Shown: positions 1-10,756, counted from the first letter of the stretch. The stretch is 64,000 nucleotides of DNA from Arbacia lixula (GCA_963669155.1 OZ022593.1:13449120-13513119), one strand, 5' to 3'. Translations and numbers: made by a program. The notes: generated by a model from the letters alone, not told the origin.

Positions 1-3000
1 TTGTCAATGCCTGGCCACCATACATAGGATCTTGCTAGTGCTTTCATCTTGACAATGCCTGGATGAGTCCCATGAAGCTCATCAATGATCCTTTGTCTCA
101 TTTCCTGGTTGTCTGGAATGACCACTCTATGTCCCCAAAGTACTATGTCGTCCTCAATTGACAGTTCTTCTTTCTTTTGAGCATAGACTTTGAGCTCTGG
201 TGGAACGTTCTTGGGGTTTGGCCATCCATTCATGATGTTTGCCATCACTCTTGAGAGAACAGGATCTCTTTTGGTACATCTCTTGACCTCATCTGCTTCT
301 ACGGGTCTAGTGTCAATATCAAGCATATTGATTTGAACTGGAAGCTGCTCATCCAAGTCTGAAAGGCTCTGGTGCGACCACACTGTTTGATCATCTGTCA
401 AGGGTAGGCGTGACAGGGCGTCAGCATTCTGGCGCTGTTTACCTTCCTTGTGTATGATGTCGTACTCGTATGCTGATAGGATCATGTGCCATCTGGCTAA
501 CCGTGCAGAGGCCATCGGACTTGCGGGCTTACTGTCACCGAATATTCCTAACAGCGGCTTGTGGTCTGTTACGATCGTAAATCGTCGTCCGTACAAGTAC
601 TTATGAAATTTCTTGAGACCGAAAATGATTGAGAGTCCTTCCTTTTCATATTGAGCATAATTTGCTTCACTCTTGGAAAGGGTACGCGAGGCGAAGGAAA
701 TGGGCTGCTCTAGACCGTCTGGTCCAACATGGCTGATGACTACACCTAGACCGTAGGGGCTTGCATCACATTGCAACAATAACGGCTTGCTTGGGTCATA
801 GTGCGTCAAAACTGTGTCGCTCTGGACAAGTTCCTTCGATCTCTGGAAGGCTCGTTCTTGGTCTCTTCCCCACCTAAGCTTTGGATCTGGCTTGTTCCGA
901 CCTCCACGCTTCTTTGGCTCTGAAGCGTACTCTGCCTTCAACAGTGTTGTGAGTGGGGCAATCTCCTTTGTCAGATTTGGTATGAATTTCCTGTAGTAGC
1001 CAAGAAGACCTAGATATGCTTGTAGCTGACTCTGGTTCTGGGGTCTTGGTGTCTTCTTTATGGCTTCGATCTTGTCTGCGAGCGGGCTGATTCCTTGATG
1101 GTCCAGCTTGTGGCCCAGGAACTCCACTGAGTCCATCATGAACTCACACTTTTCCCTTTTCAGTCGAAGTCCATTACTCTCAAGACGATGTAGTACAGCT
1201 TGCAAGTTGGCTATGTGCTCATCATCTGTCTTCCCGCTTACGATAATATCGTCAAGGTAGGGGCGACACATTGGTATGTCAGCTAGAAGAGATTCCATAA
1301 CTCTCTGAAAGAGGGCTGGGGCTGTTGCGATGCCAAAGGGCAACCTGGTATACTGAAAAAGACCTCTATGCGTATTGATCGTGGTGTACCTCCTTGCCAT
1401 TTCATCCAACTCTATCTGATGATAAGCATGCGACAAGTCGAGCTTGCTAAATCGCTTACCTCCACCCAAGTCCTGGAGCATATCCTGGAGCGAAGGGATT
1501 GGATAGTGTTCGACTTGAAGTGCCTTATTGGCCGTCAGTTTGTAATTGCCACAGATGCGGACTTTCCCGTTTGGCTTCTTCACCACCACTATCGGACAGG
1601 CGTAATCAGCATACTTGACCGGTTCAAGTACACCTTGGTCCAACAGCTCATCAATGGCTTCGTCGATTTTCTGACGCATTGCATAAGGGACTGGTGCAGC
1701 TTTGAAGAACGGCGCTTTGTCTCCATCTTCCTGAGGATGCACCTTTGCTTTATAACCTTCCAGTTTACCAACTCTTGTACTGTCAAACACTTGCTTGTGT
1801 TGTGTTAGCACATCTTGTAAGGTAGCTTGTACCTTGTGTACAGCTTCTGTGGCGTTGGAAACATCCAATGAAAGGTTAAGGCGATTCTGCAAGAATCCAT
1901 CAGGTGCTGCTTGCATCCAGTCTCTGCCAAGTAATGCAACGCCTTTCTCGACAACAAGAAGGGGCAACTTCTTTGGTGGTTGGTTGTCAACGAACTGGAC
2001 TTCTACCATTGCTTCCCCAACGACTGGTACTGTAGAGCCTGTGTATGTTCTCAAGGAAACGTTGGTTTGCTTCATATCAGCATGGTGTCCCAGTTTCTTG
2101 AATTCTTGCTGCGACATCATCGTCCAGGGGCTTCCTGTGTCAATTTCTAAGTCAACTTGGATTCCATTTAACTTTAGGCTTGCTTGAAATGGTTCACTGT
2201 ACCTTGCCATCTTATTTACAGTTCCATCCCTGATGTGTCTGAGTTCACTATCTGGCAGATCTTCGTTCTCATCACCATCCAGGTGGTGTGCCGCTTTCTT
2301 CCTAGATCTGTACTGCTTGATCTTCTCACACTGGCTTCGAGTATGACCCATGGCGGAACATAGAAAGCATTTTTCATTCTTGAATCTGCATGCTGACGGG
2401 GCGTGGTCACCGGAACCACATCTCCAACATCTTGAGGCAGGGACTCCTTGTTTATCTTGTTTCTTAAAGCTGGGCTTTCCTTTCGTGTCCTGCTTCTGTT
2501 TGTGATGCATTTTCTGATGCGATGAAGAAGACACGTTTGGTTTATGCTGGCTTCTGCCTTGCAGTTTCTGAACTGTAGGTGACTCGGTCCCTTTGCTCAA
2601 TACTTTGAGCTTTTCAACATCCTGGTTTGCAACCTCCATGGCTGTGGCGGTTTCCAGTGCATGCTTGAAAGTTAGTGATGGGTCACTTAACAGTTTTCGT
2701 TGAATTGTGACATCTCGGCAACCTACAACCAAGCGATCCCTGATCATGTTGTCCAATTCTTTAAAGTTGCATCCTTCACTTAACTGGCGCAAATTTGCAA
2801 CAAATTGCGGTATGGACTGATCTTGTTTTTGGATGCACATGTAAAATCTGTATCGCTGCACTATCTCTGTAGGCTTCGGTGCGAAGTGTGATTTCAGCGT
2901 GTCTTTACATACTGTGTATGTTTGATCTGTAGGTTTATTTGGCTGCAAGAGAGCGCGCAGGGTGTGGTAGCTCTTGCTCCCTAAATTCGTCAAAAATATT

Positions 3001-3125
3001 GCTCTCTTTTTTCCCTCATCCTGTATACTGTTAGCGTCAAACCATGCTTCTAACAGTTCTAGCCACTCATCAAAATTGTACCCATCTCCCAATTTGGGAA
3101 CATTACCAATATGATGGCTTGCCAT
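1..3125 (-). CDS. Ty3/gypsy retrotransposon Gag-Pol polyprotein (3' end outside window)
   Basis: Read on the minus strand from the ATG at 3125, the frame stays open for 1041 codons and leaves the window at position 1. Frame was checked at the zinc knuckle (2426), protease (2141), RT (1259) and integrase (20) codons; all are in frame with the ATG. Residues 1-230 resemble a retrotransposon Gag. Two CCHC-type knuckles follow at about 233-265. The aspartic protease has DTGS at about 329. Reverse transcriptase has YLDD at about 623-626. RNase H has a CDASPYG motif near 786 and TDHK near 853. The integrase H2C2 zinc-binding region begins near 1010. Gag and Pol are fused with no frameshift or stop. 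The core integrase and the 3' LTR should lie to the left of the window. The intact frame suggests a young insertion. No envelope gene is visible. Confidence 0.93.
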   Translation of the reverse strand, partial: MASHHIGNVPKLGDGYNFDEWLELLEAWFDANSIQDEGKKRAIFLTNLGSKSYHTLRALLQPNKPTDQTYTVCKDTLKSHFAPKPTEIVQRYRFYMCIQKQDQSIPQFVANLRQLSEGCNFKELDNMIRDRLVVGCRDVTIQRKLLSDPSLTFKHALETATAMEVANQDVEKLKVLSKGTESPTVQKLQGRSQHKPNVSSSSHQKMHHKQKQDTKGKPSFKKQDKQGVPASRCWRCGSGDHAPSACRFKNEKCFLCSAMGHTRSQCEKIKQYRSRKKAAHHLDGDENEDLPDSELRHIRDGTVNKMARYSEPFQASLKLNGIQVDLEIDTGSPWTMMSQQEFKKLGHHADMKQTNVSLRTYTGSTVPVVGEAMVEVQFVDNQPPKKLPLLVVEKGVALLGRDWMQAAPDGFLQNRLNLSLDVSNATEAVHKVQATLQDVLTQHKQVFDSTRVGKLEGYKAKVHPQEDGDKAPFFKAAPVPYAMRQKIDEAIDELLDQGVLEPVKYADYACPIVVVKKPNGKVRICGNYKLTANKALQVEHYPIPSLQDMLQDLGGGKRFSKLDLSHAYHQIELDEMARRYTTINTHRGLFQYTRLPFGIATAPALFQRVMESLLADIPMCRPYLDDIIVSGKTDDEHIANLQAVLHRLESNGLRLKREKCEFMMDSVEFLGHKLDHQGISPLADKIEAIKKTPRPQNQSQLQAYLGLLGYYRKFIPNLTKEIAPLTTLLKAEYASEPKKRGGRNKPDPKLRWGRDQERAFQRSKELVQSDTVLTHYDPSKPLLLQCDASPYGLGVVISHVGPDGLEQPISFASRTLSKSEANYAQYEKEGLSIIFGLKKFHKYLYGRRFTIVTDHKPLLGIFGDSKPASPMASARLARWHMILSAYEYDIIHKEGKQRQNADALSRLPLTDDQTVWSHQSLSDLDEQLPVQINMLDIDTRPVEADEVKRCTKRDPVLSRVMANIMNGWPNPKNVPPELKVYAQKKEELSIEDDIVLWGHRVVIPDNQEMRQRIIDELHGTHPGIVKMKALARSYVWWPGID

Positions 3126-3550
3126 ACTTCTGAGTTTTGGTATTGTACAAATTCAAACTACTTGACTGTGACTGTGCATATAAAGAACAAAGCTTATTTG
3201 CTCATAAAGTACAATGGGCGTCAGTACACTCAAAGCTAGATATACAAGCATCAACTGCATGTGTACACACAAAGTACATGTAGCTTGGACTAGCTGTAGT
3301 CCAATACTGTATCAACAATGAAAACTCTTCATGAGGGGCTACACTAAACTATAGTACAGTGTAAGGCTGTAACTATTCAACAGAATAGCAACAAAAGGGG
3401 TTTGGTCCTACCTGTATAGATCTGTTCCTAATTACGAAGTCTTGGACCAACTCAGACCTATCTTATCCTAGAACTGCTTGGACCTGGACCTGCAATTTGG
3501 TCCTATCAGTATTAAGATTTGGTCCTCTTTACTTGCTAGGCTTACACCTG

Positions 3551-3770
3551 TAACTCCTTGAGCTGGTCTTATACCTGCTTAGGCTTGGACTTGCATATGG
3601 TCCTGTAATTGCTTAGACCTAGTCCTACTTGGTTAGGCTTGGACCAGCTATGTGGTCTTATAACTGCTTAGACCTGGTCCTACTGGCTTAGGCTTGGACC
3701 AGCTATGTGGTCTTATAACTGCTTAGACCTGGTCCTACTGGCTTAAACTTGGCTTAGTTTATCTCGGGCC
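3551..3770. repeat. 55-bp tandem repeat in the retroelement leader
   Basis: Four consecutive units start at 3551, 3606, 3661 and 3716, exactly 55 bases apart. Each carries a variant of TAACTGCTTAGACCTGGTCC followed by a GGCTTGGACCAGCTATG-like half. The middle two units are nearly identical and the outer ones have diverged. Confidence 0.85.
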
Positions 3771-4520
3771 TGGTCCTGTGAAGGGTCTAGGGCTATCTAA
3801 ACGACCTACTTGAACCAATACAAGAACAGTGTATGCTGTTACACTGCAGCAATCAACGAAGCGAGTAATGTATAATCATATGGCACATTACTTACAATGA
3901 CATTGATCCGTGGCTTGGAACTCTCGATAGTCTGGGACCATTACTTAGTCTTAGACTATCAAGACCTGGACCTATTAAGGTTAGAACATAATGAGTATCA
4001 TGCATAAATTCACCTGTACTTTAGGTCTGCTATTTATATAGACCACACACATCTACAACATTAATAAATTTCGCAAACTGGACCTGGACTAACTTTAGTC
4101 CTTCTTGCATTCATCAACTTAGAGTACAGTTCATAAGTCCAAATGATTAAAGTCTTTGTCCATATGTTTGTGTCTTTATTTATTTCATTGGGCTTGGGCT
4201 TGGGCTTGCTGATAGGCTGGGCGCTACAACTTCGTCCTTTCTTGTCGACTTGGAACTGGACTTGTTGCTTGGCTGGGCTTGGCTGAAACCCGATGCTGGA
4301 TCCTCCGCTTGATCCTAGGCTTGTGTACAAAATTCACACTGTCACTTGCTGCTCGGTTTGCTGGCGTGAAGACTTCGGCGTGAAGTCGGCTCCAATAAAG
4401 TAAAGATGTAGAACATCAACGACAGGCGGGGCTATTCATGAGCTGCAGACGCGTCTTAGACTTTCTAGTCTAGGTCTCAACAACATGAACAAGGGCTAGG
4501 CATGAACGGCGTGAGGCTTC

Positions 4521-4847
4521 TGCGAAGCGTCCATTTAATGATTTAGCTTCTCTCACCCGTCATAATTTTGTTGGCGTGAAAATCATTAACTTCGAGGTAT
4601 CAGCGAAGCGTCCTTAAACTTAGGCCCCGTTTAGGCTGGTCTAGACTTGGCTTAGTCTAGAAACTATGCATCGATTACCATCGATATGTCAGTGGGAGGC
4701 TACAGCAAAGCGTTCATATTAAAACGAGCCTCTCTCACTTCACAAGTATGATAATGAGCCCTTTTCTTTTACAGCAAAGCGTCTTTTGAATTTGAGTGAC
4801 TTTAACTGGCGTTATTCACTTACTCATGCACGTACGGCATAGCGTCC
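4521..4847. repeat. Five spaced copies of a GCGAAGCGTCC motif in the leader
   Basis: Variants of (A/T)GCGAAGCGTCC occur at about 4521, 4602, 4703, 4772 and 4837, spaced 65-100 bases apart, and most are followed by A/T-rich sequence. On the element's sense strand the motif reads GGACGCTTCGC. The function is unknown. The spacing is too regular for chance but too variable for a simple tandem array. Confidence 0.6.
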
Positions 4848-5158
4848 ATTTCGTAAACGTGCGAACTATCGATGCAATGGCTGAGGCTTGGTTCTGGCAC
4901 TGTGCTGTTTATACCAGATCTCCGTGACTGGGCTTGCGGCTGCGAGTGCTCCATCCACAGTGGACGTGCGTAATACTGCTGGCTTGCAGTGTGTTTACCA
5001 TTGCATTGCGTTCTCTGTGCGGGCTGTGGTGTTGACCGTGTGTGCTAAGCTATGGCTGCTCAGCGGCTGATGATCCAATGTCCGCGGTCAACTTCCAAAG
5101 TTGTCCGAAGTGCAGTTTAGTCACTGGACAGAAATTCCTAATTAATCTCATTTTGATG

Positions 5159-5180
5159 TATCCCATCCTCGTCGCCAAAA
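5159..5180 (-). promoter_or_regulatory. Putative primer-binding region of the LTR element
   Basis: Directly downstream of the LTR on the minus strand the sequence reads TTTTGGCGACGAGGATGGGA. It begins with the TGG expected of a primer-binding site complementary to a tRNA CCA end. The tRNA could not be identified from sequence alone. Confidence 0.6.
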
Positions 5181-5350
5181 TGTTATGTTCTTATGTTATG
5201 AGTTCTTGTGTGGACAACATAATAATGAGATAATCTGCACAGAGATCTTAAGTAGTGTCTGGTTTAATAAACGCCATGTTTGAACTCTCTCGCGCATGCG
5301 TACAAGGTGCCTTGAAGCTACAGCCTGTAGTCTTCATTCAATACTTAACA
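5181..5350 (-). repeat. 5' LTR of the Ty3-type element
   Basis: The 170-bp block starts TGTTA and ends TAACA, the usual inverted LTR termini, and directly abuts the primer-binding-type sequence. It contains a TCTCGCGCATGCG segment (NRF1-type palindrome GCGCATGC) and, on the element's strand, AACATGGCG (YY1-type). No clear TATA box is seen. The partner LTR is outside the window, so the boundaries rest on the termini and on PBS position. Confidence 0.75.
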
Positions 5351-5850
5351 GGTTGTAATCCAAGCAACCTATGTGAAGTTATTTGTCAAAAGAGAGTCTT
5401 GCAGGTAAACTTTAACGTATGACCTCAAATGACCTTTGACCTTATCATGTGACCTCCAACAGCACCATAACATGAAGGTACCCCCAGTGCATCTATGACC
5501 CAAGTTAGGTTGTAATCCAAGCAACCTATGTGAAGTTATTTTTCAAAAGAGAGTCTTGCAGGTAAACTTTAACGTATGACCTCAAATGACCTTAGACCTT
5601 ATCCTGTGACCTCCAACGCCACCATAACATGAAGGTACCCCCAGTGCATCTATGACCCAAGTTAGGTTGTAATCCAAGCAACCCATGTGAAGTTATGGAT
5701 CATAAGAGAGTCTTGCAGGTAAACTTTAACATTTGTGACGGACGACGGACGACGGACGACGGACGACGGACGGACGACGGACGGACGACGGACGGACGAC
5801 GGACGGACGCCATTTGGATCCCTTAGTCTCGCCTTCACCTCCGGTGGGCG
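5351..5850. repeat. 157-bp tandem repeat ending in a CGGACGA microsatellite
   Basis: Units beginning GGTTGTAATCCAAG start at 5351, 5508 and 5665, exactly 157 bases apart. The third is cut short and runs into a GACGGAC-type microsatellite (about 5737-5810). A TCTCGCC...GGCGAGA palindrome then follows near 5828-5852. The repeat is rich in TGACCT half-sites. The LTR element ends exactly where the first visible unit begins. Confidence 0.85.
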
Positions 5851-6970
5851 AGACAAAAAAGCATCATCTTTGGCAAGAATTTTTTTATTTTTTATGGGGG
5901 GGGGGGGGGGGGCATTGCAATAGACTGCATTCTACAGTGACAAGGCTGAGACTCTATGCCCGAGCGTTGTGCAACTAAGGCCGTCTGCCCTATGTGCTCC
6001 AACATGCAAAACCAATCTTGGCAAAAGCCCTGCGAGGCCAAGCAATAATGAAAGTTGAAACATGTCCAGGCATGGCTGGGTGCTTGTTCTAAAAACATGA
6101 AAACAAATTTTGAGCATGAAATTAAAGACAGTGTAAATAAAAGATTAAAACAAAGACCAAGTCAGAAAGACAAACATAAATATTTAAAACAGAATCAACA
6201 TTGACCTGTGCATTTTGCAACCCAATCTCAGGCACACATTTCCAATCATCACCGACTCTCTCTCTCCACTCTGTTTCCGAGACTGTCGCTCCAGCTCCCT
6301 TGGTTCTGTACCCGTGTCGTACCCGTGGGCGTGAGCTGCTTGCCCGCCCAAGCTCCCCCGTGTAACACAGCGAGCGCTGCTGATATGAAATGAAAATTTA
6401 GGTGAAAGTGTCGAACTTAATGTAAAATACATATTGTTAAGTGCTACTCACCCAAAAGAAGACATTATATATGAAAACAAGGACTTTGAGGACAGAATGG
6501 CCACAATCAGGTTTCCGAAACCGCGGCATGATATCTCGAAATTTTACACGAAAAAGAGATTTGTTCTGCTCTGCTGAGTAATTTCGATTCAGTAGCTACT
6601 ATGTGTGTGAACTAACTGCAGTGATTATTAGTTTCATTTGAGGATAAACTATTATGATGTTCTTGTATATCATTTTCTTTTTTCCTGTATTTTTTGTATA
6701 TTTTGTTTACAGTTTACTAAACATTTCTTTCAAAGATTAGTTGAAATATAAGTGAAGGTTATTGATAAGAAGGATGTGTCATGCAAGATAGATTTTTTTT
6801 TTTTTAATCGTCCTTTCCATTTCTTGTCTAAGAAAACAAACAAAAAGGTGTAAGGCATTGGTTAAGACTACACCGAGGGTGTCGGTGTGGGTGCGGTGGG
6901 GAAGATTCCAAAACTTTCTTGGGTGTATTTAATGTGACGCACTCTTGTTTTTATGCACCCATTTTTGTTT
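5851..6970. other. No gene recognised
   Basis: A poly-G tract lies at 5897-5913. A GC-richer patch at about 6240-6370 has short open frames on both strands with no recognisable product. The rest is AT-rich. Confidence 0.5.
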
Positions 6971-7415
6971 CTCCCACTGTGTGCACTTATATCTCTATAA
7001 GCACCAAACTTTGCACACGTGTTAAAAATACTGTTTGGAATTGTTACAGAGGCATCTCAAAACATTTTCAAGGTCACCATTTTTGTAGATGGCCACCATC
7101 ATGACATAATCCAACTTAAAAAAACATCTTGTTTTTACAATGAAAAACAAAATTTTGCTAGTACTCAGAATATTAAAGAACAGTGATGCAAAAATATTAC
7201 CACGAAAAGGTAACTATAATGGTAAATATAAACAAAACAGTCAACCATTTTTTAAAATGGCTGCCAAAATGTGAAAAAAAAAAAAACGCAAATTGCCACA
7301 GCACTAACTGATGTGTGATATTTTAAATTGTGAGAATGATATGGGGATAGAAAGGTAATCCGTAAACTAATTAAGTGTCAACGGAAGATCAAATTGAAGG
7401 GCTAACTTGTTATTG
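6970..7415. repeat. Dispersed repeat, copy A
   Basis: This segment aligns by eye along its length with 18270-18720. Shared blocks include AAGCACCAAA, TGTTAAAAATACT, GGCATCTCAAAA, GAATATTAAAGAACAGTGA and GGTAATCCGTAAA, in the same order. There is no coding frame, so it is an interspersed noncoding element of unknown class. Confidence 0.75.
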
Positions 7416-8585
7416 TTTCTTCATTTTTTTTTAGATTCATGATGATATTCTTTCCACCCTATGCAAAGTCCCAAGTGCAAGCACATCAATTTTTTTTCAA
7501 ATTTTTCAGATTGATAAATAGAATCGAAGAGAAAAGAAATGTTTCATCATATACTGTATGATGATAAGGGAATTAATAGTATTTGAGACTGCTCATATAT
7601 TACAATTTGAGCTCCCTAGTGCTCCTGCTGTATCGTTCTTTTTTTTTTTATTCTAGACTTTGGATTTGAAATTGAATTCTGTATGCTTGGGAGTATATGA
7701 CTGGACTTTAAAGTTGACATGTCAAGAGTTATTTGTAACATGATTGTTATTGCATAAAATGACATTCTTGACCTATATGGGAAAGACATTCGGAGATGAA
7801 TTGTCGCTATGGTATTGAGATCAAATGAGTATATCTGAAATTATGTTATGAGTTTGTGCCATGTAACTTTTTGGTTTTCAAGGTCACGCTCACTGTTCTT
7901 TTGTGACTTAACATTCTAGTTTCTTTTTGATGACATACATGTTTATGTACATATTGGTTTGGAAGTCTTGGAAATGGGCTCTCTGAAAGATGAAATTCTT
8001 CAGTGCCTCTCTTTCTAATTTTGCTTAGCACGTAGTTCTAAACGTATGTAACAAAGTTTGTAGGTAACAGTACAACAGGAAAGAGCTAAATACATTGGCT
8101 GGGCAGGCATTTTGGACGCCGTCTTGGAAAATGCCATCTCAATTGCCTCTATATATGCCAAATATGGTGCTTGTAGACAAAAAGTGCATAATTCAGCTCA
8201 TATTTGTTGCTTAGAAACCACCCCACTATCAATGATATTATTGATTGGAGAGATCAGATTTGAACGTGTTTGAGCTGCCAACATCAAGTTGAATTCTGTT
8301 TCGTGTTTAGAGGTGTTGGCTTCATCCAGTTTGAATTCATAAGCTACATTACTCAAACAAATTTCGAATTTGGTTTTAATTTGACCATTTGATTTCTAGT
8401 TATTGCAAAAAAGTGAAACAAGTAGGCCTACTGGTTGCAAAGTTCATTGATCTTTTACTACGTGTAGTGATCTATATACCACGTTTGGTCTAAATTGAGC
8501 CTGAAAGCTAAATGTAACACGTGTGGCATCATGATTGGCCTTAAGGGGGATTCACCCAAATATCATTATACCTCCATGTCTCCTT
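7416..8585. other. AT-rich intergenic DNA, no gene recognised
   Basis: No frame longer than about 60 codons and no splice-framed protein homology. Near 8110-8150 is a GGACGCCGTCTTGGAAAATG segment of the kind found in interspersed repeats. Confidence 0.45.
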
Positions 8586-8594
8586 TTAATAATT

Positions 8595-8823
8595 ATAATA
8601 AAAGTCGGCCAAGTAGTAGTAGTAGGTTGTAGTAGTAGTAGTAGTAGTAGTAGTAGCAGTGATATTAGTAGTAGAAGTAGTAGTAGTAGTAGTAGTTATA
8701 GTAGGTAGTATAGTAGTAGTAGTAGTGTAGTAGTAAGTGGAGTAGTAGTAGTAGTAGGATAGTAGTAGTAGTAGTAGTAGTAGTATGTAGTAATAGTAGT
8801 TATAATAATGTATAGGAGTCGAG

Positions 8824-8865
<42 letters not shown>

Positions 8866-8879
8866 CATAGTAGTAAGTA

Positions 8880-8917
<38 letters not shown>

Positions 8918-8944
8918 TGTGTAAGTAGTAGTAGTAGAGCATGC

Positions 8945-8990
<46 letters not shown>

Positions 8991-9090
8991 TAGTAGTAGT
9001 AGTATAGTAGTAGTAGTAGTAGTAGTAGTAGTAGGGTAGTATAGTAGTAGTAGTAGTAGTAGTATAGTAGTAGTAGTATAGTAGTAGAAG
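8595..9090. repeat. Long compound (TAG)n microsatellite
   Basis: About 490 bases are built almost entirely of TAG triplets with frequent frame-slipping interruptions (TAGG, TATAG, TAAG, GTAG). Poly-Tyr/Leu/Thr frames in it are artefacts of the triplet repeat. Confidence 0.97.
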
Positions 9091-9150
9091 ACCTAGTAGT
9101 TTGTTATTAGTAGTGGATGCAACTTGTATCAGCAGTAGTGTCATGTACAT

Positions 9151-9155
9151 CTCCC

Positions 9156-9208
<53 letters not shown>

Positions 9209-9248
9209 CTCTCTCTCAGACACATACACACACACACACACACACACA
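9151..9248. repeat. (CT)n and (CA)n microsatellites
   Basis: A CT tract (9151-9203) is followed by a CA tract (about 9220-9248). Confidence 0.97.
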
Positions 9249-9773
9249 TCTTCATTTTTCCTAGGTATTTACAATTTATGTTTTGAACTGCAAAAGGACT
9301 CAGGCCTACCTTGTCTTTAATCTACCATGTTTGCATGTTCTCACCAAAAATGCTCACAAGTCCACACGGAAAATCAATTTGCTTGCCACACAAAGGGCTA
9401 TAGGCCCTGAGTAGAGTGATCAAAATACTCAGAAAAGGATGATATTTAGTGCACCGTTTTAGAATCATCTTTTCACAACCACGGATCAAGTAGGCCCAGG
9501 CTTAAATTTAAACTTACAAGAGTTCTATTCAGGCTATATCCATTGAACACACTCAAATACAAAGACAAACAATACAATGAAAATGATGGGCTTGTTTAAT
9601 ACAATGTGCCTATTTGTGAAAAAAAAAAAAAAAATAAATAAAATCAATCAGAATTCAGCATGAATGCTTATTGATCAAGTCTGAAACATGACAGTATTAG
9701 GTATGCATGGTCAGCCATGATCATGGACATACCCAGAGGACACTGCCTTGATACGGAGGCCCCTCGCCTGCTT
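9249..9773. other. No gene recognised
   Basis: AT-rich single-copy-looking sequence with an A-rich run near 9620. No supportable feature. Confidence 0.45.
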
Positions 9774-10034
9774 ACTTGCATGTTCCCCGTTATGGACAGA
9801 ATTTGATAAAGTACCTAAGGTGAGTCTTCATTCTCATTTTTTTCACCTTTCTTCCTCCTTCTCTCCGGCATCTCACACTACCGACCCCCCCCCCCCCCCC
9901 CCCCCCCCATGCCCCACTTGCATGTTCCCATTTATTGTGGACAGAAACATTAATGTTTTGAGAAAGTGCTTTCAGGTGAGTCTTATTTGCACTATCGATC
10001 TTCCTCCCTCTCTTCCCAATCTCACACTACCGAC

Positions 10035-10067
<33 letters not shown>
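9774..10067. repeat. Tandem pair (142-bp unit), each with GTGAGT and a terminal poly-C tract
   Basis: Two units begin ACTTGCATGTTCCC at 9774 and 9916. Each carries a TGGACAGAA segment, a donor-like AAG|GTGAGTCTT or CAG|GTGAGTCTT, a CTTCCTCC stretch, CACACTACCGAC and then a poly-C run (9885-9908 and 10037-10067). This is either a noncoding duplication or a duplicated untranslated exon end; transcript data would be needed to decide. Confidence 0.7.
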
Positions 10068-10068
<1 letters not shown>

Positions 10069-10439
10069 ATTAACGTAATGAACGTTGATCCGGCATCATG
10101 GACACCGCGGTACGATTAAGGATTTGGACATGTGAAGCATCCTTGTTTGATGATACGGAGCGCTGACTCGCTGTACACCTTTTTATATTTGGTTGATTTT
10201 AGTTCTGTAGACCTATACCAGTGAGGAATCCCTGGACTGATAACGGAGTTATTTTTTTTTATTTATTTATTTTTTTTATGTACTAACTTCGTAAAGGCGA
10301 TTCTGCAGAATTGTCTTTGACGGGAAAGATGGATGGTAAAAGAATTACATAATGTCTAGACACCTATTGTCACTAAATTGTGTGTGGTTTTGTTGTATGT
10401 AACTTATTTCGGCCTTTTGAATAATTGATGACATTGATA

Positions 10440-10756
10440 CGTTTTCGAAAACGATCGGATGGCGGAAGCGTGGGATACCAATCGTCGCGTCCCGCGCCGC
10501 GCCCAGCGGCGCTGCAGCTCTTGTGTAGACGACGTAGTAGCGATTGCTAGATGGTATCGCGAAACAATGAAGAAGAGTGGTGGAAAGTCACATTTCGTGT
10601 AGTCAATGCCTGCGTTTTACGCGGTTCGGTATTATGAGGGTATAGGTATAGGGAAACCAGTCTACGTAATGGCGCTGTGTGCGTGTTTTGTGAGGTAGCG
10701 GCAGAGAGGCGAAAAGTAACTTAAATTGCAGTTTTCACATTGAATACACATTGCGG
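10440..10756 (+). promoter_or_regulatory. Putative CCAR1 promoter and noncoding first exon
   Basis: This is the only GC-rich, CpG-dense segment 5' of CCAR1 (GTCGCGTCCCGCGCCGCGCC near 10485). It is followed by ATGGCG- and GGCGAAAAG-type sequence and a strong donor, GCGG|GTGAGTG, with the last exon base at 10756. The next acceptor compatible with a 5' UTR is at 14637/14638, directly before the CCAR1 start codon. No TATA box is seen. The transcription start cannot be fixed from sequence. Confidence 0.5.

Larger units (their letters stand above)
3126..5180 (-). other. Long noncoding 5' leader of the Ty3-type element
   Basis: This 2055-bp stretch lies between the LTR and the gag-pol ATG. Its longest reading frame on the element's strand is under 90 codons and matches nothing I recognise. 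It contains a 55-bp tandem repeat (about 3551-3770) and five spaced copies of a short motif (about 4521-4847), listed separately. A leader this long is unusual for a Ty3-type element. It may carry packaging or translation signals, or captured sequence; the sequence alone does not say which. Confidence 0.7.

Noticed and set aside
1368..2187. Plus-strand frames of 130-146 codons
   Set aside because: They lie antisense to the gag-pol frame, which has clear protease and reverse transcriptase motifs on the minus strand.
3126..5180. Envelope or extra gene in the retroelement leader
   Set aside because: No frame above 90 codons on the element's strand and no signal or transmembrane pattern.
8586..9320. 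Reading frames of 60-150 codons rich in Tyr/Leu/Thr
   Set aside because: Translation of the TAG, CT and CA microsatellites; present on both strands and in several frames.
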